NCBI RefSeq assembly: GCF_963974575.1
Contig: NZ_CAXBBQ010000002.1
Location: 490,459 to 554,458, forward strand
Source: Sphingosinicella sp963974575
GTDB taxonomy: Bacteria > Pseudomonadota > Alphaproteobacteria > Sphingomonadales > Sphingomonadaceae
DNA length: 64,000 bases
Direction: 5' to 3'
A model generated the notes under the pieces. That model did no database searches. It had not been told where the DNA came from and was given only the letters and a program-made list of their open reading frames with translations. This document shows positions 51,842-61,124 of the stretch, in pieces. The position numbers and the translations under genes are program-made. Within the stretch, counting starts at the first letter, position 1; the number at the start of each line of letters is the position of its first letter.

Positions 51842-52746
51842 ACGGTAACGGTTCTGCAGACGCGCCGCAGTCGGGGCGCGTACTGCCGTTCACGATCCCG
51901 GCGCGGAGCGCGCGAGGGCGCGTCGCGCGGCTTGGCCCGGCGCTCGCCGCGATCCTTGGCGCGCACGACTACCCTAACCCGCTCTGCCAGCTCCTCGGCG
52001 AAGCGCTGATCCTCACCGTGCTGATCGGCACCACGGTGCAGAAGGGCGAAGGCCAAACCACCGTGCAGGTGCAGTCGAAGGGCGGCCCGATCGACCTTCT
52101 CGTCTGCGACTACCGCGCCGGCGAGATTCGGGGCTATCTGCGCTTCGACGCTGAGCGGCTCGGCGAGATCGTGCCTGGCGCGCTGCTCCCGGACCTGTTC
52201 GGCACCGGCTATCTCGCCATCACCATCGACCAGAGCGCCGCCGATGAACGCTATCAGGGCATCGTGCCACTGGAAGGCGATACGCTGTGTCACGCGGCCG
52301 AGCGCTATTTCACCGACTCGGAGCAGGTGCCAACACTCGTGCGCGGCGCAGTGCGACAGGCAGAGGACGGCGCGTGGGAGGCCGGCGGGCTTCTCGTCCA
52401 GCACCTCCCGCACGGCGAAACGGGCGGGCCGCGCCTTACGGCGCGCACCGACACGCATGACTGGGAGCATGTGCTCGCCCTCGCCTCCACGATCACCGAC
52501 ATGGAGCTGACCGACAGCCATTTGAGCGAGGAGACCCTGCTCTGGCGGCTGTTCAATGAGGACGAGGTCCGCGTCTCGCCATCGATCCCCCTGACCCGCG
52601 GTTGCCGCTGCACAGTGCAGCACTTCCGCGAGGTTCTCGGCCGCTTCCCGGCCGAAGAACTCGCCGAAATGCGCGGACCCGCAGGTACGATCGATGTAAA
52701 CTGCGAGTTCTGCTCGCGTCTGTTCCCAATTGATATGGGGGATTAA
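51820..52746 (+). CDS. hslO: redox-regulated chaperone Hsp33
   Basis: 308 residues from GTG 51820, inside the end of argF. Substrate-binding domain LCQLLGEALILTVLIGTTVQ, IDLLVCDYRAGEIRGYLRF; C-terminal zinc switch with CRC (TRGCRCTVQHF) and CEFC (VNCEFCSRLF). Oxidation of these cysteines activates the chaperone under peroxide and heat stress. Confidence 0.95.
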   Translation: MSEQTRLNGNGSADAPQSGRVLPFTIPARSARGRVARLGPALAAILGAHDYPNPLCQLLGEALILTVLIGTTVQKGEGQTTVQVQSKGGPIDLLVCDYRAGEIRGYLRFDAERLGEIVPGALLPDLFGTGYLAITIDQSAADERYQGIVPLEGDTLCHAAERYFTDSEQVPTLVRGAVRQAEDGAWEAGGLLVQHLPHGETGGPRLTARTDTHDWEHVLALASTITDMELTDSHLSEETLLWRLFNEDEVRVSPSIPLTRGCRCTVQHFREVLGRFPAEELAEMRGPAGTIDVNCEFCSRLFPIDMGD

Positions 52747-52832
52747 CGTCCCGGATATGCCTTATTCATCTGTCATCGTTATGGTGTGACTATCTTCGGA
52801 CTGCCGGAGATTTGACAGGGAGTGAAGCGCTC

Positions 52833-53219
52833 ATGCGCCGTAGTCTGGTTCTTGCTGGTGGTGCCCTTGTTGCGGCAACAGCTGCGTTCGCGCAGCCGGT
52901 AACGCTATCGCTGTTCGGCGGCGGTGATTTCCAGCCGGGCTCGTACAGCGTTTCGGGCGGCGCCAATCGCTGTATCATTTCGCCCGAATCGCTGATGCAC
53001 GTCGGCCTCGAAGCCGCCGACGGCAAGAGCTGTGTCCACACAATCGTCGAGGATACAACCGAACGCGCTACGGTCGCCTACAGCTGCCGCGGTCTCGGCA
53101 GCGGGCGCACGACCATCGTGAAGGACAACCGCAACCACTTCACGATCGACGCACAGGGCATTCGCGGCCGCGAGCCGTTCGCGGTGCGTCAGGAATTCAA
53201 GCGCGTCGGCGACTGCTGA
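52833..53219 (+). CDS. exported DUF3617-like protein
   Basis: 128 residues with a signal peptide (MRRSLVLAGGALVAATAAFA, cut near residue 20). Mature part has the pattern of sphingomonad DUF3617 proteins: a Pro-Gly near the start (QPGSYSV), paired cysteines, and an ending REFAVR-type QEFKRVGDC. Periplasmic; function unknown. Convergent with apaG, one base apart. Confidence 0.75.
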   Translation: MRRSLVLAGGALVAATAAFAQPVTLSLFGGGDFQPGSYSVSGGANRCIISPESLMHVGLEAADGKSCVHTIVEDTTERATVAYSCRGLGSGRTTIVKDNRNHFTIDAQGIRGREPFAVRQEFKRVGDC

Positions 53220-53220
53220 G

Positions 53221-53628
53221 TCAGTGCGCGGCGCCGGCCGCCGCGGGACTCGTGAGCAGAAACAGCGGGATCGCGACGTCGAAGCCCTGCCCCTTTTCAT
53301 CCAGCATCTGGAACGAACCCGCCATCGTACCCATCGGCGTTTCGAGCGGACAGGCGGAGACATAATCGTAGGCCTCGCCCGGCGCGATCACCGGTTGCGC
53401 GCCGACGACGCCCGCGCCGCGTACCTCGTGCACGTTGCCCGTCCCGTCCGTGATGATCCAGTGACGGCTGATGAGCTGCACCGGCGCGTCGCGGCCGTTT
53501 TCGATGCGGATGTGGTAGGTCCACACATAATGGTCCCGCTCCGGCAGCGAGCGTTCCGGCAGGTAGGACGGGTTCGCGCGCACGGTGACACCGGCGGTCG
53601 TGGCAGAGGCTGCGAAGAACTCCTTCAC
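53221..53628 (-). CDS. apaG: ApaG domain protein
   Basis: 135 residues from GTG 53628, overlapping the metZ stop (GTGA). Beta-sandwich pattern YVWTYHIRIEN, SRHWIITDGTGNVHEVRGAGVVG, PLETPMGTMAGSFQM. ApaG proteins are linked to divalent cation efflux and stress phenotypes; biochemical role is uncertain. The metZ-apaG pair is common in alphaproteobacteria. Confidence 0.93.
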   Translation of the reverse strand: MKEFFAASATTAGVTVRANPSYLPERSLPERDHYVWTYHIRIENGRDAPVQLISRHWIITDGTGNVHEVRGAGVVGAQPVIAPGEAYDYVSACPLETPMGTMAGSFQMLDEKGQGFDVAIPLFLLTSPAAAGAAH

Positions 53629-54833
53629 AACCCTACCGCCGAGAGCGCCCGGTCGAGATCGTCGATGACGTCGACCGGGTCTTCGAGCCCCACGGAGAGG
53701 CGCAGCATCAACTCCGTGACGCCCATCTCCTCGCGCACCTTCTCGTCGAGGCCGGCGTGCGTCGTCGAGGCCGGGTGCGTCATCAGCGTGCGGGAGTCGC
53801 CGATGTTGTTCGAGATATCGACGAGGCTGAGCGCGTCCAAGAGCCCGTGCGCCTGTTTGCGCCCGTCTGCAACGAAAAGGCTCATAATCGTGCCGCCGCC
53901 CGACATCTGCGCCATCGCGAGGTTGTGCTGGGGGTGTGAAGGCAGCGCGGGATAAAGCAGGCGCGGCACGCGCACATCGAGGAAACGGGCGACCGCGAGC
54001 GCATTCTCGCACTGCTTGGCCATCCGGAGTTCGAGCGTTTCCAGGCCCTTCAGCACCACCCATGCGTTGAACGCGGAGAGCGTCGGCCCCGTGTTGCGGG
54101 TGAAAGCGAGCAGTTCGCCTTCGATGAACTCTTCCGAGCCGAGCACGGCGCCCGCGAGCACACGGCCCTGCCCGTCGAGCATCTTCGTTGCCGAATAGGC
54201 CACGATGTCCGCGCCGAATTCGAGCGGGCGCTGGAGGACGGGCGTAGCGAAGGCGTTGTCCACGACCACCACCGCACCCGCGTCGTGCGCGATGTCGGAG
54301 ATGGCGCGGATGTCGCAGATGTCGAGCGTGGGGTTCGCGGGCGTTTCCATGAAGAACAGCTTGGTGTTCGGCCGTACCGCCGCCTTCCAGTCATCGACCT
54401 CGCGCCCGTCGACGACCGTGGTTTCGACGCCGAACTTCGGGAGCAGCGAATCGACGAGCCAGCGGCAGGAGCCGAACAGCGCGCGGCCCGCGACGACATG
54501 ATCCCCGGCGCGCAGCTGCGAGAGCAGCGCCGCCGTCATCGCGGCCATACCGCTCGCCATCGCGCGGCACGCCTCGGCGCCCTCAATGAGCCGCAGCCGT
54601 TCCTCGAACATCGCGACGGTCGGGTTCTGCAGGCGCGAGTAGGTCATGCCCTTCTCGTCGCCGCGGAAGCGCGCCGCCACCGTCTCGGCGTCGTCGTAGC
54701 AATAGCCGGACGTCAGGAAGATCGCTTCCGAGGTCTCGCCGAACTCGCTGCGCATCGTGCCGCCGCGCACGGCGCGCGTGGCCGGACGCCAGCCTTTGGT
54801 TTCTTCCCTGTTTGCTCCGCTCATCCGTTTCAT
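53625..54833 (-). CDS. metZ: O-succinylhomoserine sulfhydrylase
   Basis: 402 residues from ATG 54833; ATG 54824 is an alternative, neither with a strong ribosome site. Cys/Met-metabolism PLP enzyme: YSRLQNPTVAMFEERLRLIEG, SGMAAMTAALLS, the PLP lysine in YSATKMLDGQGRVLAGA, and THPASTTHAGL. Forms homocysteine directly from O-succinylhomoserine and sulfide. tRNA-Gly lies divergently 78 bases upstream. Confidence 0.9.
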   Translation of the reverse strand: MKRMSGANREETKGWRPATRAVRGGTMRSEFGETSEAIFLTSGYCYDDAETVAARFRGDEKGMTYSRLQNPTVAMFEERLRLIEGAEACRAMASGMAAMTAALLSQLRAGDHVVAGRALFGSCRWLVDSLLPKFGVETTVVDGREVDDWKAAVRPNTKLFFMETPANPTLDICDIRAISDIAHDAGAVVVVDNAFATPVLQRPLEFGADIVAYSATKMLDGQGRVLAGAVLGSEEFIEGELLAFTRNTGPTLSAFNAWVVLKGLETLELRMAKQCENALAVARFLDVRVPRLLYPALPSHPQHNLAMAQMSGGGTIMSLFVADGRKQAHGLLDALSLVDISNNIGDSRTLMTHPASTTHAGLDEKVREEMGVTELMLRLSVGLEDPVDVIDDLDRALSAVGL

Positions 54834-54911
54834 GGCGCGTGCATCGCAGCCGCGCGCGTCCGCGTCAACGCCTCTTGACCAGCGCAGGCGCGCCATTCAA
54901 ATGAGCGGCGT

Positions 54912-54985
54912 GCGGGTGTAGCTCAATGGCAGAGCAGAAGCTTCCCAAGCTTACGACGAGGGTTCGATTCCCTTCACCCGCTCCA
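54912..54985 (+). tRNA. tRNA-Gly (anticodon CCC)
   Basis: GCGGGTG opens and CACCCGC closes the acceptor stem, followed by T and encoded CCA. D arm GCTCAATGGCAGAGC, anticodon loop TTCCCAA, T arm AGGGTTCGATTCCCT. One imperfect pair at the top of the anticodon stem. Confidence 0.93.
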
Positions 54986-54999
54986 CCCGGAGAGAGCCC

Positions 55000-56355
55000 T
55001 TGATCCAGCCGCCATCGGTTTCGACTCCGGCAGTGGGGCGCCCGTTCTACGCGCACCTCTATTTCCAGGTTCTCCTCGCCATCGTGCTCGGCGGCACGAT
55101 CGGCCACATCTGGCCGGAATTCGGCGAAAGCCTGAAACCGCTCGGCGATGCCTTCATCAAGCTCGTCAAGATGATCATCGGCCCGGTCATCTTCCTCACC
55201 ATCGTGACCGGCATCGCCGGGATGCGCGACCTCGGGCGGGTCGGGCGCGTGGCGGCGAAGGCCTTCATCTACTTCCTCGTCTTCTCGACGCTCGCGCTCA
55301 TCGTGGGCCTCATCGTCGCCAACGTTATCCAGCCGGGGCGCGGGCTGAACATCGACCCCGCGACGCTCGACGGCGGCGCGGTGGCCCAATATTCGACCGC
55401 AGCACACGACAGCAGCATCGTCGGTTTTCTGATGCACATCATCCCGAACACGCTCGTCAGCGGTTTTGTGGAGGGCGACATCCTGCAGGTGCTGTTCGTC
55501 TCCATCCTGTTCGGCATCGCGCTCACACTTGTCGGCGACATCGGCGCGCCGGTCGTCAGCTTTCTTGAAGCGCTCGGCGCCACCGTGTTCCGGCTGGTCG
55601 GCATCCTGATGAAGGCCGCGCCGATCGGCGCGTTCGGGGCCTTCGCCTTTACGATCGGCGCCTACGGCATCGGCACGGTGGCGAATCTCGCCGCCCTGAT
55701 CGCGACCTTCTATTTCACCTCACTGCTGTTCGTGCTCGGCGTACTGGGGTTGGTCGGGGTCGCGAACGGCTTCTCGATCCTGAAGCTCATCCGCTACCTG
55801 AAGGAAGAGCTGCTGCTCGTGCTCGGCACGTCGAGTTCGGAAGCCGCCCTCCCCAGCCTGATCGCCAAGATGGAGCGCGCGGGCGCTTCCAAATCGGTGG
55901 TCGGGCTCGTCGTGCCGACCGGCTATTCGTTCAACCTCGACGGCACCAACATCTACATGACGATGGCGGCGCTGTTCATCGCGCAGGCGCTCAACATCGA
56001 TCTCAGCCTTGAAGAGCAGGTATTGCTGCTGCTCGTGGCGATGCTGAGCTCGAAGGGCGCCGCGGGTATCACCGGCGCTGGCTTCATCACGCTCGCCGCA
56101 ACGCTTTCGGTGGTGCCGAGCGTGCCGGTCGCAGGCATGGCGCTGATCCTTGGCATCGACCGCTTCATGAGCGAATGCCGCGCGCTCACCAACTTCGTGG
56201 GGAATGCCGTGGCAACGATCGTCGTCGCGCGCTGGGAAGGCGAACTCGACCGCGCCGCACTCAACGCTGCGCTCACCGGACCGCCGCTTCCGATCGCGGC
56301 CAAGCCCGATCCCGCCGCCGGTCCCGGCGACGATACCGCCGTTACCGAGGACTGA
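55000..56355 (+). CDS. dicarboxylate/amino acid:cation symporter (DctA/GltP family)
   Basis: 451 residues from TTG 55000, with GGAGAG 6 bases upstream. Eight membrane helices plus two re-entrant loops: the serine-rich loop LVLGTSSSEAALPSL and TGYSFNLDGTNIYMTM, both diagnostic, and the C-terminal IDRFMSECRALTNFVGNAVA. Imports C4-dicarboxylates or glutamate with Na+/H+. It begins 14 bases after tRNA-Gly, so may be read through from the tRNA promoter. Confidence 0.93.
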   Translation: MIQPPSVSTPAVGRPFYAHLYFQVLLAIVLGGTIGHIWPEFGESLKPLGDAFIKLVKMIIGPVIFLTIVTGIAGMRDLGRVGRVAAKAFIYFLVFSTLALIVGLIVANVIQPGRGLNIDPATLDGGAVAQYSTAAHDSSIVGFLMHIIPNTLVSGFVEGDILQVLFVSILFGIALTLVGDIGAPVVSFLEALGATVFRLVGILMKAAPIGAFGAFAFTIGAYGIGTVANLAALIATFYFTSLLFVLGVLGLVGVANGFSILKLIRYLKEELLLVLGTSSSEAALPSLIAKMERAGASKSVVGLVVPTGYSFNLDGTNIYMTMAALFIAQALNIDLSLEEQVLLLLVAMLSSKGAAGITGAGFITLAATLSVVPSVPVAGMALILGIDRFMSECRALTNFVGNAVATIVVARWEGELDRAALNAALTGPPLPIAAKPDPAAGPGDDTAVTED

Positions 56356-56443
56356 TCCAACTCTGCCCGCGCCTGTCCAAAATCGCCGCTTGCTCGTATA
56401 TATCTAAAAGTTATATTCTCCCGACCAACATGAGGAGGACTTG

Positions 56444-57421
56444 ATGAAAACACGCATCACCGAGCTTTTTGGCATCCAGCATCCGATCATTCAGGGCGGT
56501 ATGCACTTCGTCGGTTTCGCGGAAATGGCCGCCGCCGTCTCCAATGCCGGGGGCCTTGGCATCATCACCGGGCTCACGCAGCGCACCCCCGCCGACCTCG
56601 CCAACGAAATCGCACGCTGCCGCGACATGACCGACAAACCCTTCGGCGTGAACCTCACCTTCCTCCCGGTCGTCAACACGCCCGACTACCCCGGTTACGT
56701 GCGCGCGATCATCGAAGGCGGCGTCAAGGCGGTCGAAACGGCGGGAAACAACCCGCAGCAGGTGCTCCCCTACTTCAAGGACGCAGGCATCAAGGTGATC
56801 CATAAGTGCACCTCCGTACGGCACTCGCTGAAGGCGCAGTCGATCGGCTGCGACGCGGTTTCGGTGGACGGCTTCGAGTGCGGCGGGCATCCGGGCGAGG
56901 ACGACGTGCCGAACTTCATCCTGCTGCCGCGCGCCGCAGAAGAGCTTGAAATTCCGTTCGTCGCTTCAGGCGGCATGGCGGACGGGCGCAGCCTCGTCGC
57001 GGCGCTCGCGCTCGGCGCCGAAGGCATGAACATGGGCACGCGCTTCATCGCCACCAAGGAAGCACCGGTGCACGAAAAGGTGAAGCAGGCGCTCCTTGCC
57101 GCGAGCGAGCTTGATACGCGCCTCGTCATGCGCCCCCTGCGCAACACCGAGCGTGTTCTCCACAACGCCGCTGTCGATCGCCTGCTCGAAAAGGAGAAAC
57201 AGCTGGGCGCGAACCTGAAGTTCGAGGACATCATCGAGGAAGTCGCGGGCGTTTACCCGCGCATCATGAAGGACGGCGACATGGATGCGGGCGCGTGGAG
57301 CTGCGGCATGGTCGCCGGGCTGATCCACGACATTCCGAGCTGCAAGGACCTGATCGACCGCATCATGGCCGAAGCGGACGCGATCATCCGCCAGAGACTG
57401 ACGGGCTTCGCGAACGCATAG
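56444..57421 (+). CDS. nitronate monooxygenase-like FMN enzyme (2-nitropropane dioxygenase family)
   Basis: 325 residues from ATG 56444, after GAGGAGG. TIM-barrel FMN enzyme: HPIIQGGMHFVGFAEMAAAV, SNAGGLGIITGL, DAVSVDGFECGGHPGEDDV (with the family His), and VASGGMADGRSLVAALALGAEGMNMGT. It may detoxify nitronates or act as an NADH:quinone-type reductase. The AT-rich leader at 56396-56420 probably holds its promoter. Confidence 0.92.
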   Translation: MKTRITELFGIQHPIIQGGMHFVGFAEMAAAVSNAGGLGIITGLTQRTPADLANEIARCRDMTDKPFGVNLTFLPVVNTPDYPGYVRAIIEGGVKAVETAGNNPQQVLPYFKDAGIKVIHKCTSVRHSLKAQSIGCDAVSVDGFECGGHPGEDDVPNFILLPRAAEELEIPFVASGGMADGRSLVAALALGAEGMNMGTRFIATKEAPVHEKVKQALLAASELDTRLVMRPLRNTERVLHNAAVDRLLEKEKQLGANLKFEDIIEEVAGVYPRIMKDGDMDAGAWSCGMVAGLIHDIPSCKDLIDRIMAEADAIIRQRLTGFANA

Positions 57422-57484
57422 CGACCCCGGGTTTTCAAAGAACACGGGGTTCGTCCCACGACTTTCCCTATTTGGGAAGCGCTT

Positions 57485-58747
57485 TCAAGGCCGCCTCAAC
57501 AGCGTCTGCACAACGTCGATCCCGCCTGACCGGAAGCCGCCTTCGCAATACATCAGGTAGTAGCGCCAGATGGTATCGAAGGCGGCGTCGAACCCGGGTG
57601 GGAGACGGCCTTCCTGCCGTGCGGCATCGTAGCGGAGGCGCCACTGGCGGAGCGTTTCGGCATAGTGCTGCCCGAACGCCTCCGCGCCTTCCCACCGGAA
57701 GCCCGCGTTTTCCGCCGACGTCCGCAAGCGCGGCTCGCTTGGCAGGATACCGCCGGGGAAGATGTAGGTCTGGATGAAGTCCGCGCCGGAGCGATAGGCG
57801 GGAAACACCGCTTCGTCGATGGTGATGACCTGCATCGCCGCGCGCCCGCCCGGTTTCAGGGCGCGGAAAGCGGAGCGCATGAACGTCTTCCAGTAGCGCG
57901 CACCGACCGCCTCGAACATTTCGACCGACGCCATGTGATCGAAACGGCCGATATCCTCGCGGTAATCGGCGATGCGCAGGTCGACGCGGTCTGAAAGTCC
58001 CGCAGCCGCCATCCGGCGCTGCCCGTACTCCAGCTGCTCCCGGCTTAGGGTAATGCCGGTGACGTGGACGCCGTATTCCTTCGCCGCGATCTCGGCGAGA
58101 CCACCCCAGCCGCAGCCGATTTCCAGCAGACGCTGGCCCGGGTTCATCTCCAGCCGGTCGAGCAGCACGCGGACCTTGCGTTGCTGCGCCTCGGCGAGCG
58201 GTTCGTCCGGCGTGCCAAAGATCGCCGATGAGTATGCCATCGTCTCGTCGAGCCAGGCGGCGTAGAAATCGTTTCCGAGATCGTAGTGAAACTGGATGTT
58301 GCGGCGGGCGCCGGTGAGCGTGTTCGCCTGCAGCGCCCGCATCAGCCGGTTGAACAGGCGCCCCGGAAGCGCGCCGCGCCCGGTGCTGCCAAGCTCGCGC
58401 CGGTTGAGCATCATCACTTCGAAGAAAGCGGGGACGTCGGGGCTGGTCCAGTCCCCGTCGAAATACGCACGCGCCCACCCCGCCGATCCGCCCGCCGCAA
58501 GCCGCAGGAAGGGACGCCAGTTGTTGAGGCGAAGCTCGGCCTGCGGACCCGGGGCACGGCCACCGAGCCGCTGCACGCGGCCGTCCGGCTCGACAAGCGT
58601 CAGCTTGCCCCGAGCAAGCCCGGCGTCGACGCGGTTGATGAGGCGCTGGCGGCTGCCGGCGAACAATCGTGCAGGAAGGCCGCCGATCCAGAACCGGCGG
58701 TCTGCTTCGACGACGCGCGCGCCGCGCGTTTCCGGATGTGTCGCCAT
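57485..58747 (-). CDS. cfa: cyclopropane-fatty-acyl-phospholipid synthase
   Basis: 420 residues. N-terminal domain (NNWRPFLRLAAGGSAGWARAYFDGDW), then the SAM-binding methyltransferase domain with LLEIGCGWGGLAEIAAKEYG, IADYREDIGRFDHMASVEMFE and the C-terminal QHYAETLRQW. Adds a methylene to membrane phospholipid double bonds. Convergent with the nitronate monooxygenase gene; stops 50 bases before photolyase ends, both leftward. Confidence 0.95.
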   Translation of the reverse strand: MATHPETRGARVVEADRRFWIGGLPARLFAGSRQRLINRVDAGLARGKLTLVEPDGRVQRLGGRAPGPQAELRLNNWRPFLRLAAGGSAGWARAYFDGDWTSPDVPAFFEVMMLNRRELGSTGRGALPGRLFNRLMRALQANTLTGARRNIQFHYDLGNDFYAAWLDETMAYSSAIFGTPDEPLAEAQQRKVRVLLDRLEMNPGQRLLEIGCGWGGLAEIAAKEYGVHVTGITLSREQLEYGQRRMAAAGLSDRVDLRIADYREDIGRFDHMASVEMFEAVGARYWKTFMRSAFRALKPGGRAAMQVITIDEAVFPAYRSGADFIQTYIFPGGILPSEPRLRTSAENAGFRWEGAEAFGQHYAETLRQWRLRYDAARQEGRLPPGFDAAFDTIWRYYLMYCEGGFRSGGIDVVQTLLRRP

Positions 58748-58797
58748 CCGTCTCTCCCCAGCGGTGAGTATGCGGCATTTCCAAGCGAATTCAAAGC

Positions 58798-60168
58798 CTA
58801 GCGAATCGTGGAGAGTGCCGCGAGCGCGCGTTCCCGCGCAGCGCGGTGCCCGATGCGTTTTGCGGGATAGGCGGCGGGCCGCGCGTCATGCGCTTCCGGA
58901 TCGTGGATCACAGCGTCGTCAAGGCCCGAAAGTTCGGGCACCCAGCGGCGGATATAGGCGCCGGCGCCGAACTTTTCGGACTGGGTGAGCGGCGCCATGA
59001 TGCGCACGAACATGTTGGCGTCGATGCCCGTGCCTGCCGTCCACTGCCAGTTGACGCTGTTGCTGCCATAGTCTGCATCGACGAGCGTGTCCCAGAACCA
59101 GCGCTCGCCCTCGCGCCAATCGATGAGGAGATGCTTCACGAGGAAGCTCGCCGCGATCATCCGCACCCGGTTGTGCATCCACCCCGTGGCCCAGAGTTCG
59201 CGCATCCCGGCGTCGACGATGGGGTAGCCCGTCTCGCCCCGGCACCATGCGCGGAAATCCGCAGCGACATCGGGGTCCGCCATATGACGCCAGGGGAACG
59301 GATCGAACGCCAGAAGCCCGTTCGCCTTGCCGTAGTCCGGGCGGGCGAGGATGACGTTCTGCGCATAGTCGCGCCAGGCAAGCTCGCGCAGGAACGGTTC
59401 GGCGCCCGGCCGAGCAGCGGCGCGGCGCCAGACCTCCGCCACGGAAATCTCGCCAAAATGCAGGTGCGGCGACAGGTACGAGACGCCCTCCTCCGACGGC
59501 AGGTTTCGCGTGGCATCATAGGCAGCGACATTCGGCAGGAACGCCTCCAGCCGCGCGCTTGCACCGGATTCGCCGGGCGTCCAGACGTGGAAACCTCCCG
59601 CCCAGTCGGGACGTGTGGGCAGCAGTGCCCAGTCCTCCAGCGTGTCGGACGTGGGCCAGACGTCCGGTGCCGGGAGACGTTCGGGTGCGGGGATCGATGC
59701 GGCGGGCGGCATCCGGTCGCGGAGGGCGCGCCAGAACGGGGTGAAGACCCGGTAGAGATCGCCCGCCCCTGTCCGCACCTCACCGGGCGGGAGCAGGCAG
59801 ACACCGTCGTGGAGGACGAGATCGACCTTGTCAGCGAGCGCGCGCTCGGCATTGCGCCACCACGGCGCATAATGGCGTAGCGCGTGAACCCGCCGCGCGC
59901 CGGTTTCCGCAGCGAGATCGGCGAGCACATCCGCCGCGACGCCGCGCCGCAGGATGAGTCGGGAGCCGCGCTTTCGGAGATCGGCATCGAGGCCGGCGAG
60001 GCTGTGGTGCAGCCACCAACGCTGCGCACCGCCGAGGCGGCGGTGGCGGGGCGTTTCGTCGTCGAGGACGTAAACGGGGATCACCCTGCCCTCGCGTGCC
60101 GCAGCGGCAAAGGCGGGCTGGTCGGCGAGGCGGAGATCCTCGCGGAGCCAGACGATCGTACCGCTCAT
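58798..60168 (-). CDS. phrB: deoxyribodipyrimidine photolyase
   Basis: 456 residues. N-terminal antenna domain IVWLREDLRLADQPAF, C-terminal FAD domain with ELAWRDYAQNVI, GETGYPIVDAGMRELWATGWMHNRVRMI and WGRQFV-equivalent DYGSNSVNWQWTAGTGID. Repairs UV-induced pyrimidine dimers with light. Located upstream of cfa on the same strand; the order cfa-phr recurs in many alphaproteobacteria. Confidence 0.95.
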   Translation of the reverse strand: MSGTIVWLREDLRLADQPAFAAAAREGRVIPVYVLDDETPRHRRLGGAQRWWLHHSLAGLDADLRKRGSRLILRRGVAADVLADLAAETGARRVHALRHYAPWWRNAERALADKVDLVLHDGVCLLPPGEVRTGAGDLYRVFTPFWRALRDRMPPAASIPAPERLPAPDVWPTSDTLEDWALLPTRPDWAGGFHVWTPGESGASARLEAFLPNVAAYDATRNLPSEEGVSYLSPHLHFGEISVAEVWRRAAARPGAEPFLRELAWRDYAQNVILARPDYGKANGLLAFDPFPWRHMADPDVAADFRAWCRGETGYPIVDAGMRELWATGWMHNRVRMIAASFLVKHLLIDWREGERWFWDTLVDADYGSNSVNWQWTAGTGIDANMFVRIMAPLTQSEKFGAGAYIRRWVPELSGLDDAVIHDPEAHDARPAAYPAKRIGHRAARERALAALSTIR

Positions 60169-60250
60169 GCTTTTCCCTTCATCGCCGCTTGTTCTTCCTT
60201 GCCCCGAACACTAGTCAGACTCGCAGAAAACACGGAGTCACAACGATAAA

Positions 60251-61120
60251 ATGTCCCGCCTCGCTTACGTCAACGGTCGTCTCGTTCCGCTCGCCGATGC
60301 CACGGTTCACATCGAGGACCGCGGCTTCCAGTTCGCCGACGGCGTCTACGAGGTCGCCGCGACGCTGAACGGCCGGATGCTCGACTGGCCGCAGCATGTC
60401 GCGCGGCTCGGCCGCAGCCTCCGGGAACTCTCGATCGCGGCGCCGATGAGCGACGCGGCGCTTTCGATCGTTGCCCGCCGCGTGCTTGCCGCGAACCGGA
60501 TTCGCGACGGCCTGCTGTATGTGCAGGTGACACGCGGCGCGGCGCGGCGCGACCACCCCTTCCCCGCCGATGCCGTGCCGACATTGGTGATGACTGCCCG
60601 CCCGTTCGATTTCCGGGTGCGGGTCGCACAGCAGAAAACCGGCATTTCCGTCATCACGCAGCCGGAAAGCCGCTGGCAGCGCCGCGACATCAAGTCCATC
60701 GCTCTGCTGCCGAACGTACTCGCCAAACAGTCGGCCCGTGAGGCGAAAGCGTTCGAGGCGTGGTTCGTGAACCCGGACGGCACGGTCAGCGAAGGCTCCT
60801 CCACCAATGCCTGGATCGTCCGCAAGGACGGCACCATCGTCACGCACCCCGCCACTGAAAGCATCCTCCACGGCGTGATGCGCGGCACGTTGCTTGCCCT
60901 TGCCCGCGAGCACCAAATCCGGGTCGAGGAAGCGCCCTTCACCGCCGCCGACGCTCTGGACGCCGCCGAGGCGTTCCTGACCTCGACGACCGCGCCCTGC
61001 CTGCCGATCATCAGCATCGACGGCAATCCGGTCGGCAAGGGCGTGCCCGGCCCAGTGACAGCCCGACTCGCCGAAGCTCTGTGGGCCGAGGTCGAGCGCC
61101 AGACTGGCTGGCGGCGGTAA
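60251..61120 (+). CDS. D-amino-acid transaminase-like fold type IV PLP enzyme
   Basis: 289 residues, ATG 60251. Class IV aminotransferase: YVNGRLVPLADATVHIEDRGFQFADGVYE, PLP lysine Lys148 in RDIKSIALLPNVLAKQ, and the VSEGSSTNAWIVRKDGT/TSTTAPCLPI phosphate-binding parts. Most like D-alanine transaminase; branched-chain aminotransferase or aminodeoxychorismate lyase activity cannot be excluded. Convergent with the sigma-factor operon. Confidence 0.9.
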   Translation: MSRLAYVNGRLVPLADATVHIEDRGFQFADGVYEVAATLNGRMLDWPQHVARLGRSLRELSIAAPMSDAALSIVARRVLAANRIRDGLLYVQVTRGAARRDHPFPADAVPTLVMTARPFDFRVRVAQQKTGISVITQPESRWQRRDIKSIALLPNVLAKQSAREAKAFEAWFVNPDGTVSEGSSTNAWIVRKDGTIVTHPATESILHGVMRGTLLALAREHQIRVEEAPFTAADALDAAEAFLTSTTAPCLPIISIDGNPVGKGVPGPVTARLAEALWAEVERQTGWRR

Positions 61121-61124
61121 ACGA

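Noticed and set aside
54834..54911. SAM riboswitch before metZ
   Set aside because: Only 78 bases lie between metZ and the divergent tRNA; no SAM-II/SAM-V-like conserved core is visible.
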